In this document: piece after piece, positions 11,447-22,882 of the stretch
Layout of the letters: every line of letters starts with the position of its first letter
How positions within the stretch are numbered: the first letter of the stretch is position 1
Assembly (NCBI RefSeq): GCF_018446385.1
Contig: NC_055993.1
Coordinates: 41,599,645-41,663,644, forward strand
Direction of reading: 5' to 3'
DNA length: 64,000 nt
Origin: Zingiber officinale
Taxonomy: Eukaryota; Streptophyta; Magnoliopsida; Zingiberales; Zingiberaceae
The notes under the pieces: model-generated
Databases searched by the model: none
Seen by the model: the letters and a program-made list of their open reading frames with translations, nothing else
What the model was told of the DNA's origin: nothing
Translations under genes and position numbers: made by a program

Positions 11447-12930
11447 CCCCATATTTGAATCTTTTCTTGTCCTCAAGTAAAATATTGAAATCTAAATTCA
11501 TGTGCTCCTATAATGCATCATAATCCCTAATACACTTTCCTAACTCTATCAATTAGTTTCATTAGTGAGCATGATTGTGAAGTAAACTAAGTATGACCTA
11601 AGCATAAGTTCTTGTGCATAGTGCAATAACTGACTCAAGCTCTTTAAGGTTCAATCCTTGTCCTAGTCAAGTCATAATCCAATTAAGTTCCTAATATTCC
11701 TAGTGATAAACACTTACCTGCCACACATTTGGTTCATATTTCTTAGACTACACAATGTCTCAAAGGACTACTCGGAATCAAGAGAAACATAATATTTATT
11801 TCTCTAGTAACCCAACTCAGTCTCAAAAGGGTAAATCGTTAAATTTCACTCATAATAACTATTTTTTATCCCTTATTCATATGATTTTTTTGGGTGCTTT
11901 ATAAGATGAAGCACTAATCACAAATGCAAATATATATAAATGCAAATGTAGAGATTTTAATTTTTCTAAATGAGTTGGCATGATCTAAGGTCATCCAGTA
12001 ACCAAAATGCAATCCAAGAAATCAACATAGGAACTAAAGTACTAAATAAATAGGATGAATCATGAGTATTCCAATGATATCTACTATTCAGGCTTAAGGA
12101 AAGTGAAGGTAAGATCTTAGCTTTTAGGTTAGGTCAAAACTCAAACTTATCTCCGTATAATACTTAGCTCATTTTATTCTATTAGAGATAGAGAAAAGAG
12201 GTGCACTAAACATACTAGCACTATATCCACAACAACATGAATCAAGAAATGAATGTGCTAACTATTTTACTATTAGACAAGTAAACAGTAAGTGAGGAAT
12301 GATGTTCTCGATATGCCACAAAATAATTTAAAAAGACAATCGAAGCAACGATCAAAACAAACGAATAAGGACAAGTAAAGCAAATAATAACAAGAAAGTA
12401 AGCAAAGGTTCATCATAGGACTGAAAACAAGCAAAGTAAATGAAAGTGTTGAAAATGTTAAGGAAAGAAAATGCAATAGACTCAGGCTATGCAAACACCC
12501 CCCAGACTTAAACCTTTCATCATCCCGATGAAGTCAATATGGTGGAGGAGGTGTGAGATCAGAAAATTTTGGAAGATCATCTATTTATGATATGAAAATA
12601 ATTCATCGAGATCATCTTGAAGAAATTTCATGAAATCTCAAAAATCTTCATTTAATTTCATTTGACATCTATGAGCTTCTATAAACTCAAACATTTGGTT
12701 GCACAACTCTCTTTTGCTTCTAAAACAATCTTGCAATTTCTTAAATTATTCGTCCCCCATGCACAAGTCACTTGTAAGTAACTTTTTATGTAATTCCAAA
12801 TCATGATGAAGGTTATCTAGAATAGGATGAAACTTATGGAAATTAAATCTAGCAAGATCTCGATTAACTAAAGGGATGTCATTAGGAGCTAGAGTGAGGA
12901 GGGGCTAGAGTGTTGATTTGCTAAGGTCAA
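11447..12930 (-). other. 3' untranslated internal region of Athila-like element
   Basis: No gene is supported here. The purine tract next to the LTR (minus strand ATATGGGG just before TGTGATG) is a candidate polypurine tract. The block at about 11820-11880, containing CTCAAAAGGGTAAATCG, is homologous in inverse orientation to 25610-25680 in the second Athila-like fragment. This supports assignment to the same lineage. The ORF at 12273-12494 is a low-complexity shadow. Confidence 0.55.
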
Positions 12931-12933
12931 ACA

Positions 12934-14023
12934 CTAATTATCTTTAATGAGAATATTCATGCTTAAGTTTGGATTGGGCAATCGTAGAGGGAAGCTATTT
13001 TTGAGTAGGAGACTGTACCCATATCCCAAACATCGTATCATATGAATTGCTAAACATGAATTTAAATCTATTCCAAGAGTGCTTTCGACCATCTCCAAGT
13101 CATCAAGATCACAACCTAACACTAGTTCCATACAAGTTAGCATCCCTCCCAAAACAATGGGAGTAGTTGAAGATGTCTTCCCTAATTTCATTAAGTGCTT
13201 TAGAAAGAGATAACCAGAGTTTATTTAAATATTTTTAACCATTGCCCATAAACAATACAAATCAGAAAGCCTCACTATTCCTTCCTTATCTCCCCATCCA
13301 AATATTGTATTTTTATGACCAATTGAAGGTACCAGAAAATGGGATTAATGATACTAGTAGCCTTGGATACATGAGGTTATAGTGAGATTGCTCAGAGATT
13401 AGTTGTCATATGTTTGAGGTTTCAAATGCAGAGAATATTGTATGTATGTCATCCCTAGGCAAATCATAGCATGCATTGAAGTCATCCAAGTGTCCATTCA
13501 TAATTATCATTAAGTAAACAAAATTTGAGTTCCCCCCTCCTTGCACATTGTCAACAGTGATAGAACTTAAAATTCCCAAAATAATTCTAGGGTAAGTCGG
13601 GTATTTCATGGTAATCAAGTTGCTCCATCCTATTCTCTCAAGTAGCCAATCCACATTATTTCTAAAACCCAATAGATCTAAGGAAGCTTGGTCCATAAAT
13701 CTAGTGCTCAAAATGTAATATTTAGATAATGAATTATAACGATGCATTTGTTCATCACTAGAGAAAATTATATCAAAGTTATTAGATGTACCTTTGAAGC
13801 ATGTATTCCTTTCTTTTGAAACAACCATCTTCTCCTTTCCTTTCCTTATTGGAATGCTTCCTTTGATGGGATTTGATATTATGGATGATGGAGTGGTTGA
13901 GCTAAAAGGGAATGGATGGTGAGGGTGGAAGTGAGCAATTTGAGAGCTTTTGGAAGAAGAAGAAGTGGGGGAGGGATGAAGAAGAAAGTGAAATCGGCGG
14001 GCACAACTGTGTGGTTTCTGCAC
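12934..14023 (-). pseudogene. Athila-type extra ORF between integrase and 3' LTR, broken
   Basis: The first part, 14023-13406, begins MQKPHSCARR, has a Ser/Pro-rich N-terminus, and then a conserved-looking block with RFMDQASLDLLGF, WLLERIGW, MKYPTYPRIILGILSSI and LDDFNACYDLP. This resembles the plant-specific domain of the additional ORF carried by Athila-lineage gypsy elements downstream of integrase. The part at 13191-12934 (TPIVLGGMLTCMEL, IHMIRCLG) is a likely C-terminal continuation after a frameshift. I see no signal peptide or transmembrane helix. Its function in plant elements is unknown; it has been called envelope-like by position only. I assign the family from pattern memory, so the call is moderate. 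Confidence 0.6.
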
Positions 14024-14034
14024 ACCCCTGCCTT

Positions 14035-14350
14035 AAATGAGGGTGGTTAGGATGGGTCGTGTGAGATTCACATGGCCTCTTTGTCGCAGACTTCACATGG
14101 CCGTGTCGATTGGCACGACCATGTCGATTGACACAGTCAAATTTTTCTTTCTCTCGATTGAAATCGCATGGTTGTGTCGATTGGCATGGCCTGAGTCGGC
14201 TTGCTCTCGGTTGGCTTCACATGGCCATGTGAAGTCACACGGCCACCCTCTTCTTCCTTTTTTCCAGGGCCACAAGGCCGTGTGAGATCACACGACCTTG
14301 CCTTCCTCCCTTTCAGCTTCACACGGTCGTGTGATGTCACACGGTTGGCT
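14035..14350. repeat. Internal copy of the phased palindrome array, upstream of the extra ORF
   Basis: Same GTGTGA/TCACAC palindromes as in this element's own LTR, near 14058, 14105, 14170, 14223, 14278 and 14327. The period is about 50-55 bp. It ends some 10 bp before the start codon of the extra ORF at 14023 in the minus direction. It is outside the LTR, in the internal region between integrase and the extra ORF. Confidence 0.75.
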
Positions 14351-14499
14351 CTTTAAGGTGTCTAAATGCTGAATTTTTTTTCTTCATCAACTTTGTGGAG
14401 GTTGTACACAATCCTAAAAACAAAATTAAAAGCTTCTAAGACAACTAATTGACAGAATTAAGAATTGAATCAAGCAGAAAGGAAACCCTTGGGTTGCCT

Positions 14500-15550
14500 C
14501 CCAAGAAGTGCTTGTTTTAGATCTTTAGCTCGACTGATATGAGCTCATTCTAGAGGGTGTGGTTCGGAGAAATGTAACTTTAGGCTTTCTTCAACCTGCA
14601 TGCCATAGAGATATCTTTTTAAGTGCTATCCATTTACTTTGATTACCCCAAACTCTTCATTCCAAATATCGATCACTCCGAATGGATAAACCTTTTTAAC
14701 TTTGAACAGACCTATCCATTGTGATTTTAACTTCCTGAAAAAGAGTTTCGACCTTGAATTAAACAATAATACTGAGTCTCCTTCCTTGAATTCCCTGCTT
14801 AGAATATGTTGATCATGTCATTTCTTTGCTCTTTCTTTATAAGGCTTGGCATGCTCGTAAGCATCCATCCTTAACTCATCAATTTCATTTAGTTAGAGTT
14901 TTCTTTTTTCTCCTACCGCCTTGAGATCCATGTTAGGACTTTTAATCGCCTAATAAGCTTTATATTCCAATTCTACCGGAAGATGACAGGGCTTCCCTTA
15001 GACTAGTTGAAATGGGGTCATACCAATTAGATTTTTATAAGTTGTACGGTATGCCCATAAAATATTATCTAATTTTAATGACCAGTCTTTACATGAAGTG
15101 GACACTGTCTTCTCTAATATTGCTTTAATTTCCTGATTAGAAATATGAACCTGTTCATTAGTCTGTGGATGGTATAATGTTGTCACTTTGTCACTTACCC
15201 CATACTTCTTGAGTAAGTTTTTAAACTGTTTCTCGATGAAATGAGAACCCCCATCACTAAAACTGCCTCGGGAACTCCAAATCATGGGAAGACCACCTTC
15301 TTAAACAATTTAATGACTATTCTAGTATCACTTGTAGCAGAAGCTATGGCTTCTACCCATTTTGACACATAGTCCACTTCCACTAAAATATATTTGTTTC
15401 CACACAACGAAAGAAAAGACCCCATAAAGTCTATACCCCATACATTAAATAACTCAACCTCAAGGATATAGTTCAGTGACATCTCATTTCTTTTAGTGAT
15501 GCTCCCGGTCTTTTGACATTGATCACAAGCTTGCACAAATTCTCTTGTGT
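14500..15550 (-). pseudogene. Athila-like integrase, catalytic core and C-terminus
   Basis: Integrase inserts the retrotransposon cDNA into the host chromosome. On the minus strand, 15536-15282 carries the end of the HHCC zinc site (CDQCQKTG) and the first catalytic Asp in WGIDFMG, then YVSKWVEAIA. After a frameshift near 15285, 15285-14998 carries the second Asp in SDGGSHF and the Glu in NQEIKAILEKT, plus YHPQTNEQV and WAYRTTYK. So the DDE triad survives in two frames. The C-terminal region down to about 14500 retains LPVELEYKAY-like and ESLKLHFSEPHPLE pieces with stops. The HHCC N-terminal half lies at 24726-25000, separated by the copia insertion. Confidence 0.85.
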
Positions 15551-15555
15551 CTTTG

Positions 15556-17365
15556 TGTTAGTTAGAGCCCTAGAGCTAATCATTTGATGATTGTATGGAC
15601 TCATGTATATCATATTCTTGTATATTAATAAAGGCATTTGTTTGGTTATTATACTTATTTATATTAGTGCCAAATAGACTAAGTATAATAGCGTCCTTGA
15701 GTAGAAGGTTCATACCTATATCAATCGATTAGTTGAATCGATAGTGAGATGATATAGGGAACACTACTCTAAATCATTCCTAGTCGAGTATTAGCATTTA
15801 GGGACAATGTTAATACAATAAGACTAGCATATAGGTCAGCTCGATGACTTGATCTCACAAGTCATGGATATAGAGATATCAAGCTGACACATGGGTATGC
15901 ATTAGAGAATGTATACTGAATGATCCGCCATGAGAAAGTATCATGGATCGTTATATGAGTGTCATATACTTTCTCATGTGGCTATTAGTATGACTATTAG
16001 TCCTTAGACATGAAGTCACCATGGATCCCTACATAAGGAGTTATGTACTTTAGTTTCGTCAAACGTCACCGGACTATAAAGGTGATTACTGGGTATGTAA
16101 CGAATTATGCAGAGGGATGTGAGTGATGTAGATGGGATCTATCCCTCCCATATGACGGGAGCGACATCGCTATTCTTGATAGAGTGAGACCACTAAGCGC
16201 ATGGCCATGCCCAAATGAGTCAACATTAGATGTTGAGCTCATTTGATCGAGTGAGTCTACTTGGAGTTCAAGATTTAGATTGATTAGAGGATGACACGGT
16301 CTATGCCTCATATTGATCAATCTAGATGTCTAGGATAGAAGGACACTTGTCATTATTTTGTGAGGAGTCACAATTAGTAGTCACAAGGTGATGTCGGATC
16401 TCGACATTCTTGTAACTTGGGTAGTAATGATGTGTTGCTAGATACCGCTCATTACTTATGCTCCTAAATGGGTTTAGGGCATTGCCAACGTTACAAGAAC
16501 CTATAGGGTCACACACTTAGGACAATTAGATGGAGATTAGGTTCATATGATGAACCAAGAGGATTAGATTCATTTGATGAATCAAATTGGATTAAGAGTA
16601 ATCCTAATTGGGCTAACTTGAGTTCGACTCAAGTTGATTCATGTATTTAATGAGTCTAATTTAGATTATGACTTATTAAATCAATTTAATTTAATGAATT
16701 AGATTCATTATATTAAGTTGGCTCGAATTAAATGGTTGGATTAGATCAACCATGGTAGAGATTGGGTCAAGTTTGACTTGACTAGAGATGGAAGACCAAA
16801 GGTCAATTTTGACTTGACCTTTTGCCACCTCATTGGTGAGTTGGCATTAGGTGGACCAATGATGATATTCCACATCATCATGGATGCCACCTCATGGAAG
16901 TTACAAAGCCATTTTCTTATTAACTTCACATTAATTGCAATTAATGGGGAGTTACTCTAGATGAAAGTGGCCGGCCACTTTGTGAATGTGGGGGAATTCA
17001 TTTTCATTCAAGTGTGGTGCATCTTCTTCCTTCTTCCTCTCAAGCTCTCCCTCTCCCTCTCCTCCTTGCTTGGCCGAATCTCACCAAGGTGCTAGCACAC
17101 CTTTGTGTGAGGTTTTCTCCACCTACGTTCCATGTGGATACTTCTAGAGGACCGGCGCTTGACGGTCTAGAGATCCGGCAACTCCTTGGACGAGCGGGAT
17201 AAGAGAAAGGCACGCTTCGAAGGTATAACCCTTATCTAGTGTAGATCTAAAGGTTTTACAAACTCGTACAAGAAAAGGTTTTTCGAAAAGTTTTATTTAC
17301 GAATCTTTGCACGGATCTACGGCTTTGGGTGACTCGGGGTTTCCGCGACGCGAAAAAGTCTAACA
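15556..17365 (+). repeat. 5' LTR of copia element
   Basis: It begins TGTTAGTTAG and ends TCTAACA. Compared with the 3' LTR it lacks a 12-14 bp block near 16069, lacks about 21 bp near its 3' end and has a 6-bp CCCTCT expansion near 17047. Short frames such as 16105-16320 and 16322-16516 recur in both LTRs and are not genes. Confidence 0.92.
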
Positions 17366-17384
17366 GTGGTATCGAGCCACGTGC
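17366..17384 (+). other. Primer-binding site of copia element
   Basis: GTGGTATCGAGCCACG follows the LTR end directly. It resembles the initiator-tRNA-Met complement TGGTATCAGAGC used by most plant copia elements. Confidence 0.7.
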
Positions 17385-18336
17385 AAAGACTTGTACGAGT
17401 TCGTTTGTATTTTTAAAAATAAACCTTCTGTAATTTTCTGTAAAATTGAGTTTTAGAGTTTTTATGAGTAATTTTCCGTAGAAGCGAAGCACAATTGTCT
17501 CGGCACTTGTAGGCTTCGGCTATTGGCTTCGTTTTGCCCCAAATCCATTTGGGACAGCGGGTCGGGTGCCATTAGATCGCAAAGGAGAAACTCACGATGG
17601 TTAGATCGTGGGTGGGCATAGCCCCTAATCCCGCAGGAATTTGCTTGCGATTGCACCAAATCGCTAAGCGAATCCAGCAGGAAGATTTTTCGAGCAATGT
17701 CTCGACCCAAATCTTTTGGGACAGCGGGTTAGGCGCTGTTGGATCGCAATGGAACCCTCGCGATGGTTAGATCGCGGGTAGGGCGCTGCCCCTGGCCCCG
17801 CAAGGGATCCGTTCCGCGATTGCGGACCGCCGGGAAATTTTATTCATAAAAATTGTAAAATTATTTTAAAATTATAGAAAATTATGAAAATATATAATTT
17901 TGAATTATATATTAATTTGTGATAGTCATGGCCCAAAGCCCAATATGATTGGTTGTGTTGTAATTCATAATACTGACTGCGTGTCCGTTATGTGTTTGCG
18001 AGTGTTGTATTATATTCGCGACCTGCGCGTCGTGCCTTCTCTTATTTTCTTGTTGTAAATTAGATTTAGACTCGAATGTAACTCGAGTTTCAAATTGTAA
18101 TGTACAAATTGGAGCGGTGGAGGGTCCACACGAGACGGAGTTCCGAGGCGGGCACGAGCAACACAAGGTGGTCAAAGGGAGGAGCTTGAAGAAGCTGTTG
18201 ACCCTAGGTTGACCAATCGATCTTTTCATTGGCTTGAGAAGATCGTAGTAGGGTCATGACTAAATCACAAATAGATTAATTAATTACTTGTGTATGTGAT
18301 GCATATTTAATAAGTAGTTAATTAATTAATGCCTTA

Positions 18337-18440
18337 CGATTAGATTAGATCTAAGTCGTGCACATGATGCACCCTTGCGATTAGATTAGATCTAAGTCGT
18401 GCACAAGATGCATCCCTTTCGATTAGATTAGATCTCAATC
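18337..18440. repeat. 41-42 bp tandem repeat in copia leader
   Basis: The unit begins CGATTAGATTAGATCTAAG and recurs at 18337, 18378 and 18420 (the third is partial). It lies in the untranslated leader between the primer-binding site and gag. Confidence 0.75.
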
Positions 18441-18977
18441 GACTCAACTCTAATGCCTAACCGTGCCGTGATACCTATCACTACCTCGATCACATGTATT
18501 GTTGAATCTGCCAAAGCAGAGCAATACATATTATCTTGGTAGGGTACGGAGGGACAATCTTGGTCCCGTCTATCAACGCATGGGTGAATACAAACTCAAT
18601 TAGATTGAGTATTCATAGTTACTCGGTTGGATCGAGTCAACTATAGGCATTCTTCCAATAGTTGGAAAGATAGGTCAAAATCACATCTATATTAACTCTC
18701 GGGCGTATTAGCCAAAGCTAACTCGAGTTTTAATATAAATGAGGATATTGATTCTATAAACAAGAGTTGCATAGAGATGTAATTGGTAATCGTTACCTAC
18801 CGATCATACTAAGCCTTGGGCGTATTAGCCAAAGCTAACTCAAGGGTTAGTATGATGTGGATCTTGTTCCACAAGAATTATAGAATTCAGTGGGAGCATC
18901 ATTTAATTAAAGGCCTAATTAAATGATTTTTAAAGAATATGATATTTATTTCTGCAAATTTTCTGTTGTAGATAACC

Positions 18978-19790
18978 ATGACGTCGAACACGAATTCCTT
19001 CTCCCTGCGATCTGTCCTTGAGAAGGACAAGCTCAACGGAGCAAATTTCCTGGACTGGTACAGGAACTTGAGAATAGTTCTCACCCAGGAGCGTAAGCTG
19101 TACGTTCTGGAGCAGCCCATTCCGGAGGCTCCTCCTGCCAATGCCTCGCGAGCCGACAAAGATGCTTACAAGAAGCATCAAGACGACGCATTAGATGTGT
19201 CCTGTCTAATGCTCGCGACCATGAACTCAGAGCTTTAGAAGAAACATGAGTTGATGGGTGCTTTTGATATGGTTGAGCATCTTCGCCAACTATATCAGGG
19301 ACAAGCGAGGCATGAGAGATTTGAGATCTCGAAGGCACTGTTTCAGTGCAAGATGTCAGACGGGGCTCCTGTAGGTCCTTATGTACTCAAGATGATTGGG
19401 TACATAGAGAACCTACAAAGACTGGGGTTCCCACTTGGCCAAGAGCTGGCCACTAACTTGATCCTTGCCGGATAGCTATAGTCAATTCGTTCTCAACTAT
19501 AACATGAACGAGATTGACAAGCCACTGCCCGAGCTACTTAGTATGTTACGAACTGCTGAGATTAACCTTAAGAAGGTTAAGCCCATTCTGATGGTCCAGA
19601 AGCACAAGGGCAAGCCCAAAGGTAAGGGAAAGTCCTAAACCAAGGGCAAAGGCAAGGCACTGAAGCCTAAAGGAGGGGTCGCCAAGGATGCTACCTGCTT
19701 CCACTGCGGTCAGACCGGGCACTGGAAGAGGAACTGCAAGGTATACTTGGAGGATCTTAAGAAGAAGCGAAGTGAGACTTCCACTTCAGG
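18978..19790 (+). pseudogene. Copia gag with zinc knuckle, broken
   Basis: Gag starts at 18978 (MTSNTNSFSLRSVLEKDKL). It carries the copia-type N-terminal block LNGANFLDWYRNLRIVL, then ALDVSCLMLATMNSEL, which ends in a TAG at 19239 where relatives have a glutamine codon. The frame continues at 19251-19475 (FDMVEHLRQLYQGQARHERF), shifts, and reaches an intact CCHC knuckle (CFHCGQTGHWKRNC) at about 19699-19740. Gag packages the element RNA. The premature stop and frameshifts mean this copy makes no full-length Gag. Confidence 0.88.
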
Positions 19791-20860
19791 TATATATGTT
19801 ATAGAAGTCAATCTATCTATTTCTACATCATGGGTATTAGATACTGGATGTGCTTCTCACATTTGTACTGATGTGCGCTGAGAAATAGCGAGCATTGGCA
19901 AAGGGCGAGGTGGACCTACGAGTAGGCAATGGAGCACGGGTTCCTCTATTCTTGTAGGAACTTATCAGCTATCTCTGCCTGGCTTGTACTAGATTTAGAT
20001 GATTGTTGTTATGTACTGCTCTTACTAAGAACATAGTTTGTTTCTTGTTTAGACAAGAAAAGGTACTCTTTATAATAAAAGACAAATGTTGTTATGTTAT
20101 TTGAAAGATATGTTCTATTGTAGTGCACCACTAATAAACGGACTCTATATTCTAGACCTTGAGAGCCCTATCTATAACATTAGTACCAAGAGGTTCAAGT
20201 CAAATGACATGAACCAAACATACCTCTGGCACTGTCGCTTAGGTCATATAAATGACAAGCGCTTATCCCAGCTCCATAAGGATGGTTTGCTGGACTCATT
20301 TGATTTAGAATCATATGAGATATGTGAGTCATGCCTACGAGGCAAGATGACCAAGACCCCCTTTAGTGGGCATAGCGAGAGAGCAACTGATTTGTTAGGA
20401 CTCATACATAGTGATGTATGTGGCCCTTTCAATGTTGCTGCTAGAGGCGGTTATAGATACTTCATCACATTTACTGATGACTTCAGTAGATATGGTTATG
20501 TGTACTTGATGACACATAAGTCTGAATCCTTTGAAAAGTTCAAAGAATTCAAGAATGAAGTACAGAACCAGCTTGGCAAGAGTATTAAGATACTTCGATC
20601 AGATCGAGGTGGTGAATACTTAAGCCATGAGTTTCGTGACTATTTAGCTGAGTGTGGGATTCTATCCCAACTCACTCCTCCTGGAACACCACAGTGGAAT
20701 GGTGTATCCGAAAGGAGGAATCGTACCTTATTAGATATGGTACGATCTATGATGAGTCACACAGATCTTCCGACATATCTATGGGATATGCTCTAGACAT
20801 GGCAGCTTTCATACTCAACTGAGTTCCATCAAAGGCCGTGATAAAGACACCATATAGGAT
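19790..20860 (+). pseudogene. Copia protease and integrase region, broken
   Basis: The protease active site appears as VLDTGCASHICTD at about 19837-19875 (the typical form has DSG or DTG). It is followed at once by stops at 19880-20080, so the protease is destroyed. Integrase is well kept in 20086-20796. The HHCC site is in LWHCRLGH...CESCLRGKM, the core has HSDVCGPF and YFITFTDDFSRYG, then RSDRGGEYLSHEF, and the Glu lies in PQWNGVSERRNRTL. The DDE triad is visible. A frameshift near 20795 and TGA/TAG codons at about 20821 and 20863 separate it from reverse transcriptase. Confidence 0.88.
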
Positions 20861-22868
20861 ATAGACTGGGAGAGATGCCCAGGTGTCTTTCATGAGGATT
20901 TGGGGTTGTGAGGCTTACGTACGACGTCAAGTCTCAGACAAATTAGGACCCAAATCTGACAAGTGCTATTTCATCGGATATCCCAAGGAAACTAAGGGAT
21001 ATTACTTCTACATTCCCAGTCAGCACAAGGTAGTTGTGGCAAAGACTGGGGTCTTTCTAGAAAGGGACTTTGTTTCTAGAAAGACTAGTGGGAGCGCGTT
21101 CGATCTTGAAGAAGTTCAAGATGCGAACAATAGCACTAATGCCACGATGGAAATTGAATTGGAACCACAAAGTGTTGTGGATGATGTTGTTCCACAAGGA
21201 GTTGAGGAACAACAACCGGTTCATGTAGACATACCTCTTCGCAGGTCTGATAGGGTACGTCGTCAGCCTGAGAGATACTCATTTCTCTTGTCTGACCATG
21301 ATGACATTGTGCTCATAGAGGATGAGCCTACCACCTATCAAGAAGCTGTGATGAGACCAGATTCTGAGAAATGGCTAGAAGCCATGAGATCCGAGATAGA
21401 ATCCATGTACACCAACCAAGTATGGACTTTGGTTGATCCACTTGAAGGGGTAAAACCCATTGGGTGCAAGTGGGTCTTTAAGAGAAAGACTGACATGGAT
21501 GGACTTATCTATAAGGGTCGCTTGGTAGCTAAAGGTTTCAAGCATTCATGGTATTGACTATGATGAAACCTTTTCTCCGATGGCGATGTTTAAGTCCATT
21601 CGGATCATGCTTGCTATTGCGACCTACCATGACTATGAGATATGGCGGATGGATGTCAAAACCGCGTTTGAATGGAAACCTACTGAGGATGTGTACATGA
21701 CACAACCGAGGGTTTTGTAGATCCACAAACTAGCAGAGTATGCAAGGTGCATAGGTCCATTTATGGACTAAATCAAGCTTCTCGGTTGGAATCTTCGATT
21801 TGATGATGCGATTAAACAGTTTAGTTTCATCAAGAACGAAGATGAGCCTTGTGTCTACAAGAAGGTTGTAGGGGACATAGTTGTCTTTCTCGTATTGTAT
21901 GTGGATGACATACTACTCATTGGGAAGGACATCCCTATGCTTCAGTCTGTCAAGACATGGCTAGGGAGTTACTTCTCAATGAAGGACTTAGGTGAGGCAT
22001 CCCGCATTCTAGGGATACAGATCTATAGAGATAGATCTAAGATATTGCTTTGCCTAAGTCAAAGTACATATATTGACAAGGTACTCCTTCGGTTTGCCAT
22101 GCAGAACTCCAAGAAGGGATTTCTGCCGATGTCACATGGCGTGAGTCTTTCGAAGACTCAAGGTCCCTCTTCTAGAGAGGAGAGAGACCGCATGGATCAG
22201 ATCCCTTATGCCTCAGCCATAGGATCGATCATGTACGCCATGCTATGTACTCGACCTGATGTCTCGTATGCTTTGAGCATGACGAGCAGATACCAGTCAG
22301 ATCCAGGTGAAAGTCACTGGATAGCGGTCAAGAATATTCTTAAGTACTTACGAAGGACTAAAGAATATTTCTTGATATATGGAGGCAATGATGAGCTAAC
22401 TGTAAAGGGTTACAGTGATGCCAGCTTCCAGACCGATCGGGATGATTACCGATCGCGATCGGGGTTCGTATTTTGCATTAATGGTGGTCTGTCACCTGGA
22501 AGAGTTGAAGCGGGATCGATGGCGATTCTACAAAGCTGAGTATATTCGCGCATCAAAGGAGGCAGTTTGGATCCGCAAGTTCATTACTGAACTTGGGGTG
22601 GTTCCTAACATCGCGACCAGTTGAGCTCTATTGTGACAACAATGGAGCTATAGCACAGGCGAAGGAACCTCGCTCACACCAGCGGACCAAGCATATACTA
22701 CAGCGCTTCCATCTCATTCGAGAGATTATCGATAGAGGAGATGTGAAGATTTGCAGAGTACCTACAGAGGCTAACATCGCAGATCCCTTGACCAAGGCTT
22801 TGGCACAGAGGAAGCATGATGGTCACACTAGGTCTTTAGGCCTTAGAGCCTATACTGATTGGCTCTAG
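20860..22868 (+). pseudogene. Copia reverse transcriptase and RNase H, broken
   Basis: 20883-21557 covers the GAG-pre-integrase C-terminus and the start of reverse transcriptase (WLEAMRSEIESMYTNQVW, GCKWVFKRKTDMDG, RLVAKGF). A frameshift near 21550 follows, then a degenerate stretch. 21895-22539 has the catalytic YVDDILLIGKD box, KDLGEASRILGIQIYRDR and MYAMLCTRPDVSYA. RNase H spans two frames to 22868 and includes GYSDASFQTDRDD, ELYCDNNGAIAQAKEP and HILQRFHLIREII. The catalytic YVDD survives, but at least two frameshifts make the polyprotein non-functional. The stop at about 22866 lies 15 bp before the 3' LTR. Confidence 0.9.
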
Positions 22869-22882
22869 TGCTAGTGGGAGAT

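Noticed and set aside
16105..16929. Short frames in the copia LTR, repeated at 23444-24268
   Set aside because: Same frames appear in both LTRs because the LTRs are copies. No domain was seen.
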